The notes under the pieces: model-generated | What the model saw: only the letters and a program-made list of their open reading frames with translations | Told to the model about the DNA's origin: nothing | Database searches by the model: none | Source: Vreelandella songnenensis | GTDB lineage: Bacteria > Pseudomonadota > Gammaproteobacteria > Pseudomonadales > Halomonadaceae | DNA length: 64,000 nucleotides | Reading direction: 5' to 3' | Assembly (NCBI RefSeq): GCF_003002925.1 | Contig: NZ_PVTK01000001.1 | Coordinates: 186,001-250,000, forward strand | Made by a program: the position numbers and the translations under genes | Part shown: positions 47,147 to 56,203 of the stretch, one piece after another | Layout of the letters: every line of letters begins with the position of its first letter | Numbering within the stretch: position 1 is the first letter of the stretch

Positions 47147-47665
47147 ATGACCCGCTGGCGCGACCCGGCCAAGGACCCGCGCCAGGAGCCCAAGAGCAAC
47201 CTGATCACGGCAGAGGGCGCCGCCCGGCTGCGCGGCATACTCGATCACCTCTCGCGGGTGAAACGCCCGGCGCTTTCCACCAAGGTGGGCGAAGCTGCGG
47301 CCCTTGGTGACCGCTCTGAAAACGCCGACTACACCTACAACAAGAAAGAGCTCAACCGCGTGATCGCGCGCATTCGCTATCTGACCAAGCGGCTGGATGA
47401 GCTTCAGGTGGTGGACCGGCTGCCTGCGGATACCGGCAAGGTCTTCTTTGGCGCTTTTGTCAGCCTCGAGGACGATGAGGGAGAAAACCTTGATATCCGC
47501 ATCGTCGGCCATGACGAGATCGATACGCAAAAGCGCTGGATCAGCATTGACGCCCCCATGGCGAAGGCGTTACTGGGCAAGCAGGTGGACGACGAGATCA
47601 CGGTGCTCACCCCCAACGGCGAAACGTTCTATATCGTCACGGCGATTCGCTACGAAGGCGCATAG
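47147..47665 (+). CDS. greB: Transcription elongation factor GreB
   Basis: A 172-aa factor that rescues backtracked RNA polymerase by stimulating transcript cleavage. The coiled-coil tip is LGDRSENADYTYNKKELNRV, with the Asp-Glu pair needed for cleavage. RYLTKRLDELQVVDRLP and KVFFGAFVSLEDDEGE are GreB-type. I use the ATG at 47147, since MTRWRDPAKDPRQEPKSNLI resembles the N-terminal MTRW extension of related GreB proteins and AAAGG lies upstream; the ATG at 47132 is an alternative. Confidence 0.92.
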   Translation: MTRWRDPAKDPRQEPKSNLITAEGAARLRGILDHLSRVKRPALSTKVGEAAALGDRSENADYTYNKKELNRVIARIRYLTKRLDELQVVDRLPADTGKVFFGAFVSLEDDEGENLDIRIVGHDEIDTQKRWISIDAPMAKALLGKQVDDEITVLTPNGETFYIVTAIRYEGA

Positions 47666-47747
47666 TCAGTAAAAAGAACAGTCAGCAAGACGCGTTCGAC
47701 CACCATTCTCCGTTCATGAATATTTGATGAAACGCTTGTCGTCGCTT

Positions 47748-47773
47748 CATATGTCCATAATACTGGACATATG
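47748..47773. promoter_or_regulatory. Perfect palindrome covering the arsR start, candidate ArsR operator
   Basis: CATATGTCCA and TGGACATATG are exact reverse complements with a 6-base centre. The right arm includes the arsR start ATG at 47771. ArsR-type repressors bind such sites near their own promoter. No ribosome site other than GGA inside the arm precedes the start, so the message may be leaderless or start very near the gene. Confidence 0.6.
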
Positions 47774-48130
47774 GAAATAAACGATGCCACCTCAAGTTTC
47801 AGCGCGCTTTCCCAGGCAACTCGCCTGGAGGCGCTACGCCTGCTCTTGCGTCATGAACCCGAGGGCTTGCCCGCCGGCGAAATCGCCCGCAGGCTCGATG
47901 TCCCCCACAACACCCTTTCGGCGCATCTCGCGGTACTTGCCCGAGCAGGCTGGGTAAGCTCGCAGCGCGAGAGCCGCTCGATCATCTACCGCGCAAACCT
48001 TGGGCACATGCAGCGGGTGCTCACCTTTCTCGTCAGCGACTGCTGCAACGGCGACCCTACGCTATGCGCGCCGCTCGTCGATGCCCTGACAACCTGTTCA
48101 TCATCCTCAACGAAGGAGCCAACGCCATGA
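47771..48130 (+). CDS. arsR: ArsR-family arsenic-responsive repressor
   Basis: A 119-aa winged-helix repressor. ALSQATRLEALRLLLRHEPE, RLDVPHNTLSAHLAVLARAG and SRSIIYRANLGHM are the family marks. The C-terminal SDCCNGDPTLC holds a cysteine cluster that can bind trivalent arsenic, as in the ArsR types with C-terminal cysteines. It is the first gene of arsRCHB; its last bases overlap the arsC start (ATGA). Confidence 0.92.
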   Translation: MEINDATSSFSALSQATRLEALRLLLRHEPEGLPAGEIARRLDVPHNTLSAHLAVLARAGWVSSQRESRSIIYRANLGHMQRVLTFLVSDCCNGDPTLCAPLVDALTTCSSSSTKEPTP

Positions 48131-48543
48131 CGTCCTTGATCTACCACAACCCCGATTGCGGCACCTCACGCAACACGCTGGCCATCATGCAGGCCTCCAA
48201 GGAGCCGCTTGAAGTCGTCGAATACCTCAAGACCCCGCCCAGCCGCGAGCGGCTTTGTGATCTGATAGCGATGATGGCCATTGCACCCCGGGAGCTTTTA
48301 CGCCGCAAGGGAACGCCCTTCGACGAGCTTGGCCTGGATGATCCGGCGTTGAGCGACGATGCGCTGATCGATGCCATGCTGGAACACCCGATCCTGATCA
48401 ATCGCCCTATTGTCGTGACCGCCAAGGGCGCTCGGCTCTGCCGCCCCTCGGAGCGGGTCTTCGGTCTGCTGGCCACACCGGTCGCCCGCTATACCAAGGA
48501 AGATGGGGAAGTTGTTGCGGCCAAGGATCATGTCGATGTCTAG
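48127..48543 (+). CDS. arsC: Arsenate reductase, glutaredoxin-coupled
   Basis: A 138-aa reductase that converts arsenate to arsenite for export. The catalytic Cys is in [14 protein letters not shown], and [15 protein letters not shown] and [20 protein letters not shown] carry the arginines that bind the oxyanion. The ATG at 48127 has CGAAGGAG upstream; the open frame from 48064 overlaps arsR. It overlaps arsH by 14 bases. Confidence 0.94.
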   Translation: MTSLIYHNPDCGTSRNTLAIMQASKEPLEVVEYLKTPPSRERLCDLIAMMAIAPRELLRRKGTPFDELGLDDPALSDDALIDAMLEHPILINRPIVVTAKGARLCRPSERVFGLLATPVARYTKEDGEVVAAKDHVDV

Positions 48544-49264
48544 AACCGGCGACTCTGATGATCTTCCCAACATCGAGCCTGCACGCCTGCACCCTGTCGA
48601 TATCGACCGCTTGGCCGGCTCTGATGCGCCGCGCCATCCACCTCGCATTCTGGTGCTCTACGGCTCGCTGCGCGAACGCTCCTATTCGCGCCTGACCGCC
48701 GAGGAAGCCGCGCGGCTGCTGCGCTGGTACGGCTGCGAAGTCGAGCTTTTCGACCCGTCCGGCCTGCCGCTGCCCGACGACGCCGAGGCCGACCACCCCA
48801 GGGTGCAGGCGCTTCGCGATCTGGCCACGTGGTCCGAGGGCATGGTGTGGGTCAGCCCGGAACGCCACGGCGCGATGACCGGTATCATGAAAACCCAGAT
48901 CGACTGGCTGCCGCTGTCATTGGGCGGCGTGCGCCCCACCCAGGGCAAGACCCTGGCGGTGATGCAGGTCTCAGGCGGAAGCCAGAGCTTCAATGCCGTC
49001 AATCAGATGCGCATTCTCGGGCGCTGGATGCGTATGGTGACAATTCCCAACCAATCCTCGATCCCCAAGGCCTTCAACGAATTCGACGAGGCCGGGCGCA
49101 TGAAGCCATCCCCCCTCTATGCCCGCGTTGTCGATGTCTGCGAGGAGCTGGTGAAGTTCACCTGGTTGACCCGAGGCCATTCGGCCTACCTGACCGACCG
49201 CTACTCCGAGCGCGTGGAAAGCGTCGAAGCGCTCTCCGAGCGCGTCAATCAACCCACCCTCTAG
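48530..49264 (+). CDS. arsH: Arsenical resistance protein ArsH, NADPH-dependent FMN reductase
   Basis: A 244-aa flavoprotein that reduces FMN and can oxidise trivalent methylarsenicals. The flavodoxin-like FMN motif is [14 protein letters not shown], and [20 protein letters not shown] is the ArsH signature. The start at 48530 ([11 protein letters not shown]) has AAGGA upstream; a frame open to 48503 lies inside arsC. arsB follows 14 bases later. Confidence 0.93.
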   Translation: MSMSRTGDSDDLPNIEPARLHPVDIDRLAGSDAPRHPPRILVLYGSLRERSYSRLTAEEAARLLRWYGCEVELFDPSGLPLPDDAEADHPRVQALRDLATWSEGMVWVSPERHGAMTGIMKTQIDWLPLSLGGVRPTQGKTLAVMQVSGGSQSFNAVNQMRILGRWMRMVTIPNQSSIPKAFNEFDEAGRMKPSPLYARVVDVCEELVKFTWLTRGHSAYLTDRYSERVESVEALSERVNQPTL

Positions 49265-49278
49265 AGTGAGCGTGCAAC

Positions 49279-50589
49279 ATGCTGGCATTGGCAATATTCA
49301 TCGTGACCCTGCTGCTGGTGATCTGGCAGCCGAAGGGGCTGGGCATTGGCTGGAGCGCGTTGGGCGGCGCAGTGGCAGCGCTGCTGACGGGTGTCGTGCA
49401 ACTGGCCGAGGTCGCCATCGTCTGGGAGATTGTCTGGGACGCCACGTTCACCTTTGTCGCGCTGATCATCATTTCGCTGATTCTCGACGAAGCCGGCTTC
49501 TTTGCCTGGGCCGCGCTTCACGTGGCGCGCTGGGGTAATGGCCGGGGGCACCTGCTCTTCCCTCTGGTGGTCGTGCTGGGTGCCTTCATTGCGGCCTTTT
49601 TTGCCAACGACGGCGCGGCCTTGCTGCTCACGCCCATCGTCATCGCCATTCTGCTGCGTCTGAACTTCACGCCGCCCGCAGCATTGGCCTTTATCATCGC
49701 CACCGGGTTCGTGGCGGATACTACAAGCCTTCCGCTGGTGATCTCCAATCTGGTCAATATCGTTACCGCCAACTATTTCGGCATCGGCTTTGATCGCTAC
49801 GCCCTGGTCATGGTACCGGTCAACCTGGTGTCGCTTGCGGCCACCCTCGGCGTGCTCTGGCTCGCCTTCGGCCGCCGAATACCGGCAAGGTACGCGATGG
49901 ACAAGCTCGAAGCGCCGCACTCGGCGGTGAAGGACCCGCTGGTGTTCAAAGCCGCCTTTCCGCTTCTGGCGCTGCTGATGGTGGCCTACTTCGTCACCGC
50001 CCCGCTGGACGTGCCCATCGCTTTTGTCACCGGTACCGCGGCCGTGCTTCTGATGGCGCTTGCCGGGCGCTGGTGGCGCGGCGGCCGCGGTGCGGTCGTA
50101 TCGGTCAATCAGGCGCTGCGCGGCGCGCCCTGGCAGATCGTGCTGTTCTCCATCGGCATGTATCTGGTGGTTTACGGGCTGGGTAATGCGGGCTTGACCG
50201 GCTACGGCGCACAGGCGCTCGAGTGGCTCGCGGGGCAAGGCAATATCGTCGCCACGGTAGGCACCGGGTTTCTGGTCGCCCTCGTTGCATCCATCATGAA
50301 CAATATGCCGTCCACCCTGGTGGCAGCACTTGCAATCGACCAGGCAACGCTTCCCGCGCTGACCCAGGAACTGATGATCTACGCAAGCGTGATCGGCAAC
50401 GACCTGGGGCCGAAGTTCACTCCCATCGGCAGCCTCGCCACGCTGCTCTGGCTCCACGTGCTGGCGCGCAAGGGGTATCGAATCAGTTGGGGGCAGTACA
50501 TGAAGGTGGGGCTTATGATCACCCCGCCGGTATTGCTGGCAACGCTTCTGGCGCTGGCCTTCTGGCTGCCGGTGCTACCGGCGGGTTAG
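49279..50589 (+). CDS. arsB: Arsenite efflux permease (ArsB-type)
   Basis: A 436-aa inner-membrane carrier that extrudes arsenite. FFANDGAALLLTPIVIAILL and NNMPSTLVAALAIDQ are typical ArsB motifs, and LGPKFTPIGSLATLLWLHVL follows. About 10-12 helices. No arsA or arsD is present, so it works as a secondary carrier driven by the membrane potential. It is the last gene of arsRCHB; no terminator is visible after it. Confidence 0.93.
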   Translation: MLALAIFIVTLLLVIWQPKGLGIGWSALGGAVAALLTGVVQLAEVAIVWEIVWDATFTFVALIIISLILDEAGFFAWAALHVARWGNGRGHLLFPLVVVLGAFIAAFFANDGAALLLTPIVIAILLRLNFTPPAALAFIIATGFVADTTSLPLVISNLVNIVTANYFGIGFDRYALVMVPVNLVSLAATLGVLWLAFGRRIPARYAMDKLEAPHSAVKDPLVFKAAFPLLALLMVAYFVTAPLDVPIAFVTGTAAVLLMALAGRWWRGGRGAVVSVNQALRGAPWQIVLFSIGMYLVVYGLGNAGLTGYGAQALEWLAGQGNIVATVGTGFLVALVASIMNNMPSTLVAALAIDQATLPALTQELMIYASVIGNDLGPKFTPIGSLATLLWLHVLARKGYRISWGQYMKVGLMITPPVLLATLLALAFWLPVLPAG

Positions 50590-50642
50590 GTGGGCGGCCC
50601 TCAAGCACGTATTACTAGCGAAGCAGCGTCTCTGAACACTGG

Positions 50643-51632
50643 TTACTTGCTGGCAGCATACACCCGGAAACGGCGGTTATCGGCCAACACCTCGAAGCTG
50701 CCAAAAGAGCTTTCGAGCAGCGCCGGGTACGGCAGAAACCCGTTGGCGACGATGATGAACTGCCCGCCTCTAGCCAGCTGCTCTGGCGCTTTTTGAATCA
50801 AGCGCTGGCTGGGGCCGTAGCTTACATCGCGCTCTTGATGAAACGGCGGGTTGCTGATGATCAGGTCGAACGTCTCGCCATCAAGCGCGCTGTACACATC
50901 GCTTTGCAGCACGCGTCCTTCCAGCGCGTTGGCCGCTAACGTGCGCCGGGTAGCTTCCACCGCAAAGTCGCTGACGTCCACGGCGGTGACCGTATGACCC
51001 TTGCTTGCAAGCCAGGCGCTGATGATGCCGTCGCCGCAACCCATGTCGAGTATTCGCCTGGGCACCTTGGGTAACCTGCTTGCCAGGCTTTCCAGCAGAA
51101 GCTGCGTGCCTTCGTCCAGCTTGCCGTGGCCAAACACGCCAGGATGGCTGACCAGGGTCAAACCCAGTGCATCGAAGTGTTGCCAAGCGGCCTGCACGGC
51201 GTCACTCGCTCTTTTTACCGTACGCGTGGCATAAAGCGAGCAGCGCCGAGCGTTATCCAGCTTGTCGCAGGCCATGCCCAGCTCTTCGAGCACCTTGGGC
51301 ACGCGCTTGATGCCGCCGTTGTGTTCGCCGACGATCTCGAGCGACGTTTCCTCGGGCAGCGTCTCGCACAGCCACTCTACCCACCAGATGCCCAGCTTCA
51401 GCGCCTTGGGCCAGAACAGCACCGCGCGATCAAAAGAGGCCGAAAGCGCAAACGGGCTGTTGGCGAGCTTGCCGCGCTCGTCCCAGGCCTCGACCACGTT
51501 GAGATCTCCGCTTACCGCGCCAAGCGTGTGCTCCACAAGCCAGGTATCAAGCGGCGGCGCGATGGCAAAGTGGTGCGTGTAGTCGCTCTGCTGGCGCTCC
51601 AGCAGTTGACAGGCGGGTAGTTGCGCGCTCAT
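50643..51632 (-). CDS. rsmC: Class I SAM methyltransferase, RsmC-type (16S rRNA m2G1207)
   Basis: A 329-aa methyltransferase. RsmC methylates guanine 1207 of 16S rRNA. The SAM motif is ILDMGCGDGIISAWLASKG, and the N2-guanine motif is LIISNPPFHQERDVSYG. The N-terminal half is an inactive copy of the fold, as in RsmC/RlmG. The distinction between RsmC and RlmG cannot be settled fully by eye, but the length fits RsmC. The start overlaps the cmoM stop by 4 bases. Confidence 0.85.
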   Translation of the reverse strand: MSAQLPACQLLERQQSDYTHHFAIAPPLDTWLVEHTLGAVSGDLNVVEAWDERGKLANSPFALSASFDRAVLFWPKALKLGIWWVEWLCETLPEETSLEIVGEHNGGIKRVPKVLEELGMACDKLDNARRCSLYATRTVKRASDAVQAAWQHFDALGLTLVSHPGVFGHGKLDEGTQLLLESLASRLPKVPRRILDMGCGDGIISAWLASKGHTVTAVDVSDFAVEATRRTLAANALEGRVLQSDVYSALDGETFDLIISNPPFHQERDVSYGPSQRLIQKAPEQLARGGQFIIVANGFLPYPALLESSFGSFEVLADNRRFRVYAASK

Positions 51633-52456
51633 TGGACGGCCTCCGATTTGGTTAACGTATAAAGCAGATAGCGGCCCAGCCGCCAGTGGGGATCAAGGCG
51701 GCAGTACTGTTTTTCCAGAGCCAGCAGGGTCTCGCGCTCGCCGTCACTGGCTGGCGGATGGCGCAGGTAGTCCTGAAACACGCGGATGCCCGCTACCTCG
51801 GTGATCACCAGTTGGTTTTCCGCGCCCCACGCCTCGATCTGTGCGTGGGTGACCGGCGATATCGGCGTCAGCCGCTGGCGCTTGCCCATTCCTTCCAGGC
51901 GGTCGCTCAGCGCCTTTTCCAGATTGCCCTTCACGGCATTGGAAAAGCGCAACGCATCGCGGTTGAATACCATCAGGCTGAGCTGCCCACCCGGGGCCAG
52001 CAGGTCGGCCAGAACGGCAATGGCCGCACGCGGATCGCCCAGCCACTCGAGCACGGCGTGGCAAGTAATCATCGGCCAAGGCCCAGGGGTTTCATCAATA
52101 AGCGCCTGCAGCGGCGCGTTCACGTAGCGAATCGCCTCATGGGGAAGCCCCTTCGCCTCACGGTGCCACTGGCGGGCGTAGTCGAGCATGTCAATGGAAG
52201 GCTCGGCCATGGTGACCGAATGGCCGCGCTCGGCAAACCAGGCCGCCTGCTGGCCAAGTCCGCCGCCAATATCCAGTACGCTCTGCTGATCCAGGCGCAG
52301 CATTTGCGGTAGCAGGTAATCGAGCATGGCAAGGCGCAGCTCGCCGCGCGGCGCCTGATAAAGCGAGCGGGAAAACTTGTCGACCAGGCCATCGAAGTAA
52401 CGATCACCTGCATGGGTCAATTCATAAGGGGTTGGCATGCCACGCGCATCGCTCAT
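51629..52456 (-). CDS. cmoM: tRNA 5-carboxymethoxyuridine methyltransferase
   Basis: A 275-aa SAM-dependent enzyme that methylates cmo5U34 in certain tRNAs to the methyl ester, the step after CmoA and CmoB. FDGLVDKFSRSLYQAPRGEL at the N-terminus and LDIGGGLGQQAAWFAERGH match CmoM. CHAVLEWLGDPRAAI is also typical. Two starts are possible (52456, or MPTPYELTH at 52438), neither with a strong site. It is coupled to the RsmC-type gene by an ATGA overlap. Confidence 0.88.
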   Translation of the reverse strand: MSDARGMPTPYELTHAGDRYFDGLVDKFSRSLYQAPRGELRLAMLDYLLPQMLRLDQQSVLDIGGGLGQQAAWFAERGHSVTMAEPSIDMLDYARQWHREAKGLPHEAIRYVNAPLQALIDETPGPWPMITCHAVLEWLGDPRAAIAVLADLLAPGGQLSLMVFNRDALRFSNAVKGNLEKALSDRLEGMGKRQRLTPISPVTHAQIEAWGAENQLVITEVAGIRVFQDYLRHPPASDGERETLLALEKQYCRLDPHWRLGRYLLYTLTKSEAVQ

Positions 52457-52471
52457 GCAAAAGCGCGTAGT

Positions 52472-53989
52472 TTACCCTTCTCGAACGCGAAACGCTTGCC
52501 GGGGCAGGTGCATCTGCCAGTTTTCCTGCTGTTCCAGGGCAAACGCCAGCTGCATCAGCTGTTTATCTTCACCAAGGCGGCCAACTATCTGCACGCCGAT
52601 CGGCAGGCCGTTGGCGCCAATATGCATTGGCACCGACATGGCCGGCTGGCCGGTAAAGTTGGCAAGCTGAGTGAACGGCGTGCGGCTCAGGGCGTCCGCG
52701 GCCATGCGCTTGAGCAGCCCCCCCTTCAGCGCCAGCCACGCCGCGCCGGGTATTGCCAGAAGCCCCATCAGCTTCTCGCGTGCGCCCGATGGGTAGAGTT
52801 CACCCAGCCGCGGCGCGGTATCCGCCGTGACGGGCATCACCAAGGCATCATAACGCTGATGAAAGTCACTCATCTGCCCGGCAGCCACGAACCATTCCCG
52901 CTTGGCCAGCTCGTAGGCCCGGGCCGACAGCCTTGCACCCAGCCGGCCGATGGCGCGAGTGGACGGCTCTATCGCCAACCGATGCACAGGCGTGTGGGTC
53001 TGACGGCTTATCCACTCAAGATCCGCCGCCAGATGGCCTAGATAAAGCGTCAGATAGCTTTCCACCAGAGCCTCACCATTCACGGGAGGGTCGCACCATT
53101 CAACCTCGTGGCCCATATCGGCCAGATAAGCTGCCGTCTTTTCAACGGCTGCACGGACCTCGGCGCTGACCCGGGTTCCCAGGCTGCGCCCCAGCGGTTC
53201 GCCAAGCGACAGGGCAATGCGCTGGGGCTTGGCGGGGGATGCAAGCGCTGCCAGATAGCCAGTCTCGCGTAGAACGGGGTAAGGGCCTGCCGGCGTCATG
53301 CCGTTGATCTGTTCCAGAAGTGCGGCGCTGTCGCGCACGCTGCGGGTAATGGCGTGCTCGATCACGGCCCCCTGCCACACTTCGCCAACCCCCGGGGCCA
53401 GCGGCACTCTCCCCCGAGAAGGCTTGAAACCGAACAGGCCGCAGTAGCTGGCAGGTATGCGGATCGAGCCGCCGCCGTCGCCCGCCAATGCCAGCGGCAC
53501 CATACCGCTGGCCACCGCCACCGCCGCTCCGCCGCTCGAGCCGCCCGGCGAATAGCCTTCACGCCAGGGGTTGACCGGGTGCGGGAAGGCCCTGGGCTCG
53601 GTAATACCCATTAAACCAAGTTCCGGCGTGACGCTCTGCCCGACGATCACCAGTCCTGCCGCACGGGAACGGGTGATCAGCGGAGCATCTTCGAGGGCGC
53701 ACCAGCTCATTAGCGCGGCGCTTCCCGATGTTAAAGGCTCGCCCGACAGCCCCATCAACAGATCCTTGGCAAGCGTCGGGACGCCAGCAAAGAACGCATC
53801 ATCCGCCATCTGGCGGCTCTCAAGCCGAGCCTTTTCGGCGCGCAGCCTGACCACTGCGTGCAGAGCCTTATTGCGCCGCTCGATAGCGTTCAAGGCGGCT
53901 TCCAGAAGCTCCTCCCGGCTTATCTCGCCCCGGCGTACCAGCTCGGCAAGGCCCGTGGCATCAAAGCGCTGATACTCGTCGCATCTCAT
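52472..53989 (-). CDS. Amidase, amidase-signature family
   Basis: A 505-aa serine hydrolase of the amidase-signature family. The Ser-cisSer-Lys triad is visible: Lys in [12 protein letters not shown], and the serines in [17 protein letters not shown] and [15 protein letters not shown]. Members hydrolyse varied amides, and the substrate cannot be predicted; GatA is unlikely since no gatC or gatB is nearby. The ATG at 53989 ([17 protein letters not shown]) has AGGGAG upstream; the frame to 54031 is not needed. It is divergent from the lacI-type gene. Confidence 0.88.
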   Translation of the reverse strand: MRCDEYQRFDATGLAELVRRGEISREELLEAALNAIERRNKALHAVVRLRAEKARLESRQMADDAFFAGVPTLAKDLLMGLSGEPLTSGSAALMSWCALEDAPLITRSRAAGLVIVGQSVTPELGLMGITEPRAFPHPVNPWREGYSPGGSSGGAAVAVASGMVPLALAGDGGGSIRIPASYCGLFGFKPSRGRVPLAPGVGEVWQGAVIEHAITRSVRDSAALLEQINGMTPAGPYPVLRETGYLAALASPAKPQRIALSLGEPLGRSLGTRVSAEVRAAVEKTAAYLADMGHEVEWCDPPVNGEALVESYLTLYLGHLAADLEWISRQTHTPVHRLAIEPSTRAIGRLGARLSARAYELAKREWFVAAGQMSDFHQRYDALVMPVTADTAPRLGELYPSGAREKLMGLLAIPGAAWLALKGGLLKRMAADALSRTPFTQLANFTGQPAMSVPMHIGANGLPIGVQIVGRLGEDKQLMQLAFALEQQENWQMHLPRQAFRVREG

Positions 53990-54084
53990 GGCAGCTCCCT
54001 TTTTCTTTTTCTCCAGCATACGCGGGGGCAAGGCGAGTTCAATCTACCACTTTTGGCGATATTGCCTTTAAAGGGCGAAACCTC

Positions 54085-54114
54085 TAACGTGAAACGTTAA
54101 TGGGAACGTTCCCA
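54085..54114. promoter_or_regulatory. Two adjacent inverted repeats, candidate LacI-family operator
   Basis: TGGGAACGTTCCCA (54101-54114) is a perfect 14-base palindrome with the central CG common in LacI-family operators. TAACGTGAAACGTTA (54085-54099) next to it has 6-base arms. Both lie 30-59 bases upstream of the lacI-type start, so self-control is likely. The same motif should be sought beyond the window, upstream of the dehydrogenase gene. Confidence 0.6.
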
Positions 54115-54143
54115 ACTCACTGCAATGAACGGATATCACGCCC

Positions 54144-55190
54144 TTGTCGCCGTCTCGCGCCACCCTGATCGAAGTCGCCACGCTGGCAGAAACGTCCAAA
54201 TCCAGCGTCTCGCGCTTTTTCGGCACTGAGCGTAACAAGCTCTCGCCTGCGCTTTGCGAGCGTATCGAACGCGCCGCGCACACGCTTGGCTACCGCCCCA
54301 ACCTGATGGCACGTGGCCTGAAAGGCGGCGGCTCGCGCCTTTTGGGCATGCTGGTCGCCGATATCCGTAACCCGTTTTCCGTGGCGCTGGTGCACGGCGT
54401 CGAGCAGGCGGCGCGCGCCCAGGGTTATTCGCTGATCGTGTGCAATACCGATAACGACCCGGCACTCGAGCAGACCCAGCTGGCAACGCTTGCGGCCTAT
54501 CAGGTGGAAGGGTTGGTCATCAACGCCTCGGGCCAGCCGGAAGCGCCTCTGCAGACGCTGATGCACAGCGGCGTTCCGCTGGTGCTGCTTGATCGTGAAG
54601 TCAATCAGTTGAAGGCTGACGTGATCGGCCTGGACAACGCGCAGGCCATCGATATGGCGCTGGATCATCTGGCTTTGCAGGGCTACCGCTCGGTGCTGTA
54701 TGTCAGCGAATCCCCCACTCAGGCCAGCACTCGCCAGGCGCGACTCATTCGCTTCAAACAGCAGGCGCGCCCGCGCGGGCTGACTCGCCGGACGCTGCTG
54801 CTGGATAGCCTCGAACTCGAGGCGGTGATGCCCACCCTGAAAGCCTTTGCCCAGTCCGCGGGTCCGACAGCCGTGCTGTGCGGCAATGGTAACGTGACGC
54901 TGGCGCTTGCGCGCGGCTTTCAGCGCCTCGGGCTTGCCATGGGGCAGGTCGGTTTGATGGGTATCGATGAGCTCGACTGGTGTGCGCTGATCGCCCCCGG
55001 TATCACTACCCTCGCCCAGCCAACCGATGCCATCGGCGCCGCCGCGGTAACCTGCCTGCTCAATCAGCTCAAGGGCACAACACCCGCTACCGTCATCCAC
55101 CGCCACGCACCCAGACTGCTCGCGCGCGGCAGCACGCAGCGTTCACCCACCCTTTCATCATTTACGCCCGAACAAGCAAACAACCCATGA
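54144..55190 (+). CDS. LacI-family regulator of the hexonate/hexuronate locus
   Basis: A 348-aa repressor. The N-terminal helix-turn-helix is TLIEVATLAETSKSSVSRFF with the hinge region around ERAAHTLGYRPNLMARGLKG, and the ligand-binding domain has LGMLVADIRNPFSVALVHGV. It is probably the sensor of a KDG-pathway intermediate, in line with the co-transcribed kinase. No ATG fits in frame; the TTG at 54144 is used, with only a weak GGAT upstream. Its stop overlaps the kinase start (ATGA). Confidence 0.85.
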   Translation: MSPSRATLIEVATLAETSKSSVSRFFGTERNKLSPALCERIERAAHTLGYRPNLMARGLKGGGSRLLGMLVADIRNPFSVALVHGVEQAARAQGYSLIVCNTDNDPALEQTQLATLAAYQVEGLVINASGQPEAPLQTLMHSGVPLVLLDREVNQLKADVIGLDNAQAIDMALDHLALQGYRSVLYVSESPTQASTRQARLIRFKQQARPRGLTRRTLLLDSLELEAVMPTLKAFAQSAGPTAVLCGNGNVTLALARGFQRLGLAMGQVGLMGIDELDWCALIAPGITTLAQPTDAIGAAAVTCLLNQLKGTTPATVIHRHAPRLLARGSTQRSPTLSSFTPEQANNP

Positions 55191-56164
55191 GTACGCCCAT
55201 GTCCCATAAAACGTCGTCTCCCGCCATTCTCACCTTCGGCGAAGCCATGGCCATGCTGGTGGCCAATACACCCGGAGAACTTTCCGGGGTCGAGAGCTTT
55301 CACCGCCGCCTGGCGGGTGCTGATAATAACGTCGCCATCGGCCTCTCCCGCCTGGGTTTTCACGTAGGCTGGCTGAGCCGGGTAGGCAACGACAGCCTGG
55401 GCCGGTTTATCCAGCAAGCCCTGAAAGCCGAGGGAATCGACGAGCGTTATATCCATCTCGATCCCCAGCACCCTACCGGGCTGATGTTCAAGGAGCGCGC
55501 CGAGAACGGCGCCGACCCCAAGGTGGAGTACTTCCGGCGCGGCAGCGCGGCGAGCCACCTGAGTATCGAGGACGCCGCGGACATCGATTTTCAGGGACTC
55601 ACGCACCTGCACGCCACCGGCATCACCCCGGCGCTCTCCGAAAGCGCCCTCGAACTGACACGCCACTTGATGCAGACGGCGCGGGAAAGCGGCGTCAGCG
55701 TCTCTTTCGACCCCAACCTGCGCCCCTCGCTCTGGCCAAGCGAGGCGGTCATGCGTGATACCTTGAATGAGCTGGCACTCCACGCCGACTATGTACTGCC
55801 AGGGCTTTCCGAAGGCCGGCTCTTGACCGGCGGCGAAACACCCGAGGCGATAGCCGACTTCTATCTCGAGCGCGGCGCCAAGGCGGTGATTATCAAGCTG
55901 GGCCCAGAAGGCAGCTACTACCGCGGCAACCTTGACGGCACCCTGGAGAGCTTTCTGGTGCCCGGCCAGCCCGTTGCCAACGTGGTGGACACCGTGGGTG
56001 CCGGCGATGGCTTTGCAGTGGGCATCATCAGTGCTTTACTGGATGGCCTTGCGCCGCGCCAGGCGCTCGAGCGTGGCAATCTGGTAGGTGCCCAGGCCGT
56101 GCAGGTGGTGGGCGACATGGAAGGCCTGCCCGACCGCGCCACGCTCGAATCGCTCGAGCGTTAA
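55187..56164 (+). CDS. kdgK: 2-dehydro-3-deoxygluconokinase (PfkB family)
   Basis: A 325-aa sugar kinase that phosphorylates 2-keto-3-deoxygluconate to KDPG. PfkB motifs are RRLAGADNNVAIGLSRLGF and DTVGAGDGFAVGIISALLDG, with the catalytic Asp in the latter. EYFRRGSAASHLS is typical of KDG kinases. Its neighbours UxuA and UxuB produce KDG, which supports the assignment. The start at 55187 overlaps the regulator stop; an ATG at 55199 is possible. The aldolase (eda) that would follow is not in the window. Confidence 0.9.
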   Translation: MSTPMSHKTSSPAILTFGEAMAMLVANTPGELSGVESFHRRLAGADNNVAIGLSRLGFHVGWLSRVGNDSLGRFIQQALKAEGIDERYIHLDPQHPTGLMFKERAENGADPKVEYFRRGSAASHLSIEDAADIDFQGLTHLHATGITPALSESALELTRHLMQTARESGVSVSFDPNLRPSLWPSEAVMRDTLNELALHADYVLPGLSEGRLLTGGETPEAIADFYLERGAKAVIIKLGPEGSYYRGNLDGTLESFLVPGQPVANVVDTVGAGDGFAVGIISALLDGLAPRQALERGNLVGAQAVQVVGDMEGLPDRATLESLER

Positions 56165-56203
56165 CGGCTTACATCGACAAGACCCACGCCGACAGGAGAG
56201 AGC

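Noticed and set aside
49261..50457. Minus-strand frame of about 398 codons inside arsB
   Set aside because: Arg, Gln and His rich shadow of a membrane protein gene.
52472..53989. GatA subunit of the amidotransferase
   Set aside because: No gatB or gatC is linked, and the protein carries a different C-terminal part.
54117..55106. Minus-strand frame opposite the LacI-type regulator
   Set aside because: The regulator has clear motifs on the plus strand; the opposite frame has none.
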